Shown here piece by piece: positions 8,585 through 12,166 of a DNA stretch of 12,166 nt. Position numbers and translations under genes: made by a program. Under the pieces are notes generated by a model that made no database searches, was not told the origin of the DNA, and saw only the letters and a program-made list of their open reading frames with translations. The stretch is from Collybiopsis luxurians FD-317 M1 (taxonomy: Eukaryota > Basidiomycota > Agaricomycetes > Agaricales > Omphalotaceae). Each line of letters begins with the position of its first letter. Within the stretch, counting starts at the first letter, position 1. The stretch is from positions 151,320 to 163,485 of the forward strand of contig KN834833.1 in the NCBI GenBank assembly GCA_000827265.1, read 5' to 3'.

Positions 8585-9825
8585 CCCACTCAACCCTTAT
8601 ACTTTCTTGTCATCCCGATCACCCAAAACCAACCTATCCACTACATCTTTCAAACACTACCTGAAACTTCCCATATGTCCCTCGTCGAATGTATTCACAC
8701 CCCAACATGAATGCAACTAGAGCTTTTACAGAGTGTATGCTCGAGGAGGAGGGAGAAGCCACTGAACTGTTGACCACTTGGGAGGATACAGTGCGATTGA
8801 CGAATAGCTATAGTTGGGTTGGGTTGTGGCAGGTGAGGATATGGGAGGGGGTGGGAGTAGAAGAAAGCGGTAGGGGTGAAAAGCATTATTGAGGGTCAGT
8901 GTGTGATTGGTAAGGGTGCAGATGAAGGTTTGGAAAAGAAGGCAATCACCTGGTTTGATAGGGGAGGTGGAGGAAACTCGATGTCATTCGATGGCTGTTC
9001 AATTGACAGCGAGGAAAGAGGCACCTGCGATACAAGTCATAGCCTAACAATTGTTTCCTCTTCCATCACCCAGTCAAAATCATTTATAGATGTGGGGAGC
9101 GTGTCGTCGTGCTGCTGTTGTTCCCCAGCTCTGGCCCAGACCCAGACAAGGACAACGGCGATGATGGCAAGGCCACCAATGATGATAATACTGTGGACCC
9201 CCAAAACAGATTGACATTGACAATGACAGTGATAATGAGGTTTCTGCCACTGCCGCCGGCAGTGCTGTCGATGAAAGTATTGTCATCTTCACACCACCCT
9301 CATTGAGTCATTATCCCTAACCCTCTCAGCCCTGATCCTTGCCCTGCTCATCACTCTAGCTGCCACAAGCAGACTCTTGACTGCCACCGTTGTCCACTCC
9401 TTGACCCCTTTCACCCTCATCCCAATGCCACGAGGTTGGAACAGACAAAGGTGGGGAGAATGATGTCAATGTAGGTGAGGGGAAGGAACCGGTTGGTGGT
9501 GGAGGGGTGTGAAGTTAAGTAGGGTCCAATATGGAGAGCTGTATATATCAAGGCAGAGGGGTGGTGGAGGATGTATCGATGTAGATACATATGATGCGTG
9601 AGGACAGAATGGAATAGACAGATGAATGGACAGGGGGAAGTAATAACACAGTCAGAAACATGAACACCCCAAAAGAACAGAATCAAACTCACAATGGCTT
9701 CTTGATAGTTTGAGAATACTGTTCCAATGCGACATTACATGCTGCAAACGATGCGTCATTGACCATGGCTCCATTTTGCTTTCATTTTGTTGAAGTTTTG
9801 ACTGTTTGTGCTTCGGAATGGGAAG
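8585..9825 (-). pseudogene. Acyltransferase-like pseudogene, copy C (5' truncated)
   Basis: Minus-strand relative of copies A and B. The exon at about 9825-9693 reads SEAQTVKTSTK, then a stop, then KQNGAMVNDASFAACNVAL and YSQTIKKPL, matching KQNGVTVNHALFALCNVAW and FKTIQEPL of A. It ends at the shared GTGAGTTT donor (9692). The next exon, after an acceptor near 9539, contains NRFLPLTYIDIILPTFVCS, matching LALTYFNVVLPAF. The linker at about 9300-8900 is low in complexity. A C-terminal exon from 8807 (acceptor AACTATAG) gives a degraded form of the SGKLWLHS block of B, then DVVDRLVLGDRDD, which matches DTVDDLFIGDQDG. Several frame changes and stops are present. The N-terminal half and the HxxxDG region are absent. 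Confidence 0.6.
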
Positions 9826-9831
9826 CTAAAG

Positions 9832-10405
9832 GTTAAGGTAAAATCAGAGAAAGATGTATTAGCTTCGTATCTGAAACATAATGACCAGGAGCTCACTGAA
9901 CTTATATACTCTTATAACACTCTTCTTTTCACTGACATCTGTAAGGTCCAAGATAATCCTTGTCCCAGCTTTTTCTTGATGATTTTTACCCACAACAAAG
10001 TATTCGCTATATCCTATGCTACGCGCTCAATAAATATGCAGCCAATGCCGATGAGGGGGTATGTAGTTCTGGATGCAATGACCATGGGGAAGCAGTGCAC
10101 ACAGTGAGAAATTGCCTGCATGTTGTGTGTGAGTTAGGATGGAAAGGATGGAGAGAGAGCCGGTGCGAGAGTCTGTTGAAAAGACTAGCTGGGGTTTTTG
10201 GATCTTGTCGATGTGGACGTTGTATGGAAATGATTCTTGATGACATAATAATGGGGTTGTACCAAGCCGCAGGGCGCCACGGACACTTGACCAACACATC
10301 AGAGTTATATACTATCAGCCTTTGGCTCATCAAGATAGATATTTAGGTATGTAGTACAATGCATATCATGTCTGCTTTTCATGTCTAATTCAGCAATTGG
10401 AAGAT
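9832..10405 (-). other. Upstream block of unit C, shared only with unit B
   Basis: Counterpart of 7505-8145. Both blocks meet the acyltransferase remnant at the same CCTTTAG (minus strand; 7500-7494 and 9832-9826), a possible splice acceptor. Minus-strand GHCIQNYIPPHRH matches GHCLQSYIPYRRL of B; a stop in this frame near 10027 separates it from TRIILDLTDV. The plus strand is open at 9808-10107 in the frame aligned with that of B, so the coding direction is unresolved. Confidence 0.4.
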
Positions 10406-10617
10406 TTTTGAGGTGCCTGAAGATTTTCCAAGTCCGTTGTATCAGCGGGGTACCTTTATGAGATATGTTTTTCACTGCTCCCTGTCTCCTTCAAGTTCAC
10501 CTCATCATTTCCACTCCCCATCTGCTCCATCCTTCAGACTTAGGCTCAGAATAGTCAATGCATCGCAAAGTTGTCCATCTCCCCTCCCAGTTTCCCATAA
10601 TTGCGATGGTGTGGTAG

Positions 10618-10740
10618 TCGGAATGGAAGCACAATCATGAGGAGGATCCGGAGATTAAAGCATTAGGTTTGGGGAATGTGTTTGAGAATGTATTGCGGTT
10701 TGCTAGCAGCCTGGGGGTCGAGGAACTGAGATCAGACAGG
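10618..10740 (+). other. Exon-like open block, family not recognised
   Basis: Forty-one codons open without ATG, after a TAG acceptor-like site at 10615-10617 and before a possible GTGATG donor or the TGA at 10741. It reads WKHNHEEDPEIKALGLGN, then VFENVLRFASSLGVEELRS, which has the charge and spacing of a helical protein rather than random sequence. No partner exon could be joined with confidence. It could be an exon of a decayed gene or chance. Confidence 0.25.
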
Positions 10741-11298
10741 TGATGATTATCAGGTAAGGGTAACAATTAGAAGTTCAGAGATGAGAGATGGCTGCTGATA
10801 GAGTGGGGAACATGCTTTGCTATGTTGCATTACGGATTGTCCTCGTGTAGGCAATGTGTAATACCATGAAGCTTGAAGCTTCTTTCTGGAAACACTGGGG
10901 GACATGTGTAGGGACTCAAGATATATAAAGGATCTCGGGAAGTGCATAGGATTCCTCACCAATCTGGGCACTTATTTAATTTCAAGAGTGCAAATTGTAA
11001 AACTGTTTTAGAACTATTACCTTGACTATTAATTATGGTGTCTAGGATATTTTTGTGCATCTCTAGGGTACACTGTACTAAAATTTTTGTATCCTAAAAC
11101 TGAGCCCTTCTTGCTCAAAAAATCAAGAAAGTAGAGCTTCTACCTTAACTGTCACAGTGAAATGGAACAAGAAAGAACAATAGTGAGACTTAGCATTGGA
11201 AAGAAGATAAAGCATCAATTTCAAGCCAATTGTTGATGAGACCTATTGTAGAAAGAGTTCAAAAATATAAGGCCAATAGAAAGCAGTTATCCATACTT
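10741..11298. other. AT-rich stretch with no supportable gene
   Basis: Short open frames on both strands lack exon character and consistent splice sites. The sequence is probably intergenic, between the exon-like block at 10618-10740 and the acidic ORF. Confidence 0.4.
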
Positions 11299-11538
11299 TC
11301 AGTCCAGATTTGGACATAAGCTCCCACTAATGAGTTTTATCTGCATCCATGTGACTTCTGTTTCTGACTCATGTATTGGTAACAACTCCTGGATTTCTTC
11401 CTCATCACTACTATCTTCTTTCTCCTGAGTAATGTCTTTCCCTTGACTGTCTTGAGCTAGATTTTTGCTGGTGGTGGTTTGAAGTAGGGTAAAAGACTGA
11501 AGAGTGACTGTGGAAAAATTCCTTGTACTGACCTTCAT
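11299..11538 (-). CDS. Acidic ORF, 79 codons, possible exon
   Basis: An ATG-initiated minus-strand frame lies next to the insertion site of E2. Its centre is strongly acidic and serine-rich: KEDSSDEEEIQELLPIHESE at about residues 40-59. Such a stretch is unlikely from random AT-rich DNA and is typical of a disordered nuclear or chromatin-type protein or a casein-kinase target. The N-terminal 30 residues are rich in Ser/Thr. No domain is recognised. In the tandem model it would follow gene D on the same strand with E removed, so it could be a 3' exon of that gene. A free-standing small gene or chance frame is also possible. Confidence 0.35.
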   Translation of the reverse strand: MKVSTRNFSTVTLQSFTLLQTTTSKNLAQDSQGKDITQEKEDSSDEEEIQELLPIHESETEVTWMQIKLISGSLCPNLD

Positions 11539-11552
11539 TCACTTGCAATGTA

Positions 11553-11560
11553 ACTCAGAC
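11553..11560 (+). repeat. 8-bp target-site sequence ACTCAGAC to the left of E2
   Basis: Identical to 668-675 at the right side of E1. The adjoining bases differ (CAATGT before it here, TGCTGC after it at E1), so the match is limited to the target length plus the element's terminal T/A. Confidence 0.75.
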
Positions 11561-11577
11561 TAGTGTTGCTGCGGCTC
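11561..11577 (+). repeat. Left terminal inverted repeat of E2
   Basis: TAGTGTTGCTGCGGCTC is the exact inverse of the right end of E1 at 651-667. It begins with the TAG/CAG-type start common among hAT elements. Confidence 0.85.
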
Positions 11578-12166
11578 ACAAATAAGCTGGCTGATAGCCA
11601 GAGCCAATCAGGGGCTGCAGCCGAGCTGGTCAGCTGGTGGGTGCCCTCATGTGAGCCAGCTTCCCATGGCTCCAAGCTGAATGTTGTGGCTTGGAGCTGG
11701 CTCACAGTTGGCTCCTACCGGCTCGACTGTCAATCACCTTACAATCATCCAGAAATTCACTTCAGATCTCACATTTCATCTTTTGATTCACTGAAGACCT
11801 TTTCTTGCAGTAGCCTTTGTTTCTACTGAAAACTGCATGGATATTTAATATGTGTATCAAAGTACTTTCCTGCAAAAAATACAACTACAACCTTTAATCA
11901 ACTTGCATTTTGCGACTGCATTCAAATTACAGGCCAATTTGTGAGAATTTTGCCATGTCACTCACATCATTACATCAGGCAACATAACTACATTGGTCCA
12001 CAGCAGCTGCTAAATGCTCATTTGAGGCTTAGCACCCTGTACTTTTTGTCCACTTGCACCCTTATTGTATTCCACAATCATTGTAGAAGTATTCTATATT
12101 GATTTTGAAGGGCATTTTGTATCTGGCTACCCAGCTTGAAGTCGGCTTGACTCCAGCTCAAGTCAG
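11561..12166 (+). mobile_element. Non-autonomous hAT-type element E2 (right end outside window)
   Basis: Second copy of the element, in the same orientation as E1. It starts with TAGTGTTGCTGCGGCTC, and from 11649 it follows E1 position 1 onward to the window edge, which corresponds to E1 position 564. Compared with E1 it lacks 47 bp near 11959 and has about ten substitutions. About 100 bp of the right end should lie beyond the window. The left subterminal region at 11575-11660 is rich in GGCTC, CTGG and AGCC words. No transposase is encoded. Confidence 0.8.

Larger units (their letters stand above)
8225..10405 (-). repeat. Tandem unit C, about 2.2 kb
   Basis: Second member of the diverged tandem pair. 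Same order and orientation as unit B: 3' flank, acyltransferase C-terminus, linker, central exons and shared upstream block on the minus strand. The offset to unit B falls from about 2500 at its left side to about 2265 at its right side, reflecting net insertions and deletions. The gap between the two units is only about 80 bp. Confidence 0.7.

Noticed and set aside
8242..8664. 140-codon plus-strand ORF rich in Pro, His and Ser
   Set aside because: It is antisense to the C-terminal exon and 3' flank of copy C, and the matching region of unit B shows no conserved plus-strand frame.
11563..11829. 88-codon ORF inside E2
   Set aside because: It starts in the terminal repeat, has a composition explained by GGCT/AGCC words, and shows no homology that I recognise.
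1..12166. The end repeats as long terminal repeats of one 12-kb retrotransposon
   Set aside because: The repeat has inverted ends (TAGTG...CACTA) rather than TG...CA, an 8-bp rather than 4-6-bp duplication, and no gag, protease, reverse transcriptase or integrase between the copies.

Overview
The window looks like nuclear DNA of a filamentous fungus, most likely a basidiomycete (Agaricomycetes). The evidence is many short spliceosomal introns (about 50-80 nt, GTNNGT donors, CTAAC-type branch sites), small exons, moderate GC and decayed gene copies lying among mobile-element DNA. There is no bacterial gene organisation. No intact long gene was found: this is accessory, degenerating, repeat-rich sequence.

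Layout. (1) Positions 1-667 are the right-hand part of a non-autonomous hAT-type DNA transposon (E1), followed by an 8-bp target-site sequence at 668-675. (2) About 739-1425, minus strand, is a three-exon gene fragment of unrecognised family (gene D), next to a GGTTC/GGTCC-rich block at 1430-1580. (3) 1600-3800 is AT-rich, with no gene I can support. (4) 3811-5603, plus strand, is copy A of a CoA-dependent acyltransferase-like gene. Seven exons and six introns can be read in frame, with an HxxxDG catalytic motif, but three in-frame stops and a missing C-terminus make it a pseudogene. (5) 5730-10405 holds two diverged tandem units of about 2.2-2.4 kb. Each carries, on the minus strand, a 5'-truncated and frameshifted copy of the same family (copies B and C), joined to a shared upstream block found in neither A nor any family I recognise. 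(6) 10405-11299 has one short exon-like block and otherwise nothing clear. (7) 11299-11538, minus strand, is an acidic ORF. (8) 11553-11560 is the same 8-bp target-site sequence, followed by the left part of a second copy of the transposon (E2) that runs off the window.

The most unusual point is the order E1 - ACTCAGAC - 10.9 kb - ACTCAGAC - E2, with both elements in the same orientation. A single hAT insertion leaves its target duplication outside the element on both sides. Here the right flank of E1 and the left flank of E2 carry the same 8 bp. That is expected if E1 and E2 descend from one insertion and the window is a single period (about 11.65 kb) of a tandem duplication. E1 and E2 differ at several bases and by a 47-bp indel, which argues against a simple assembly duplicate.

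No complete novel system is demonstrated. The candidates worth a second look are the tandem arrangement with the transposon at its joint, the fused B/C units, and gene D together with the acidic ORF, which would become neighbours on one strand if the transposon were removed in the tandem model.
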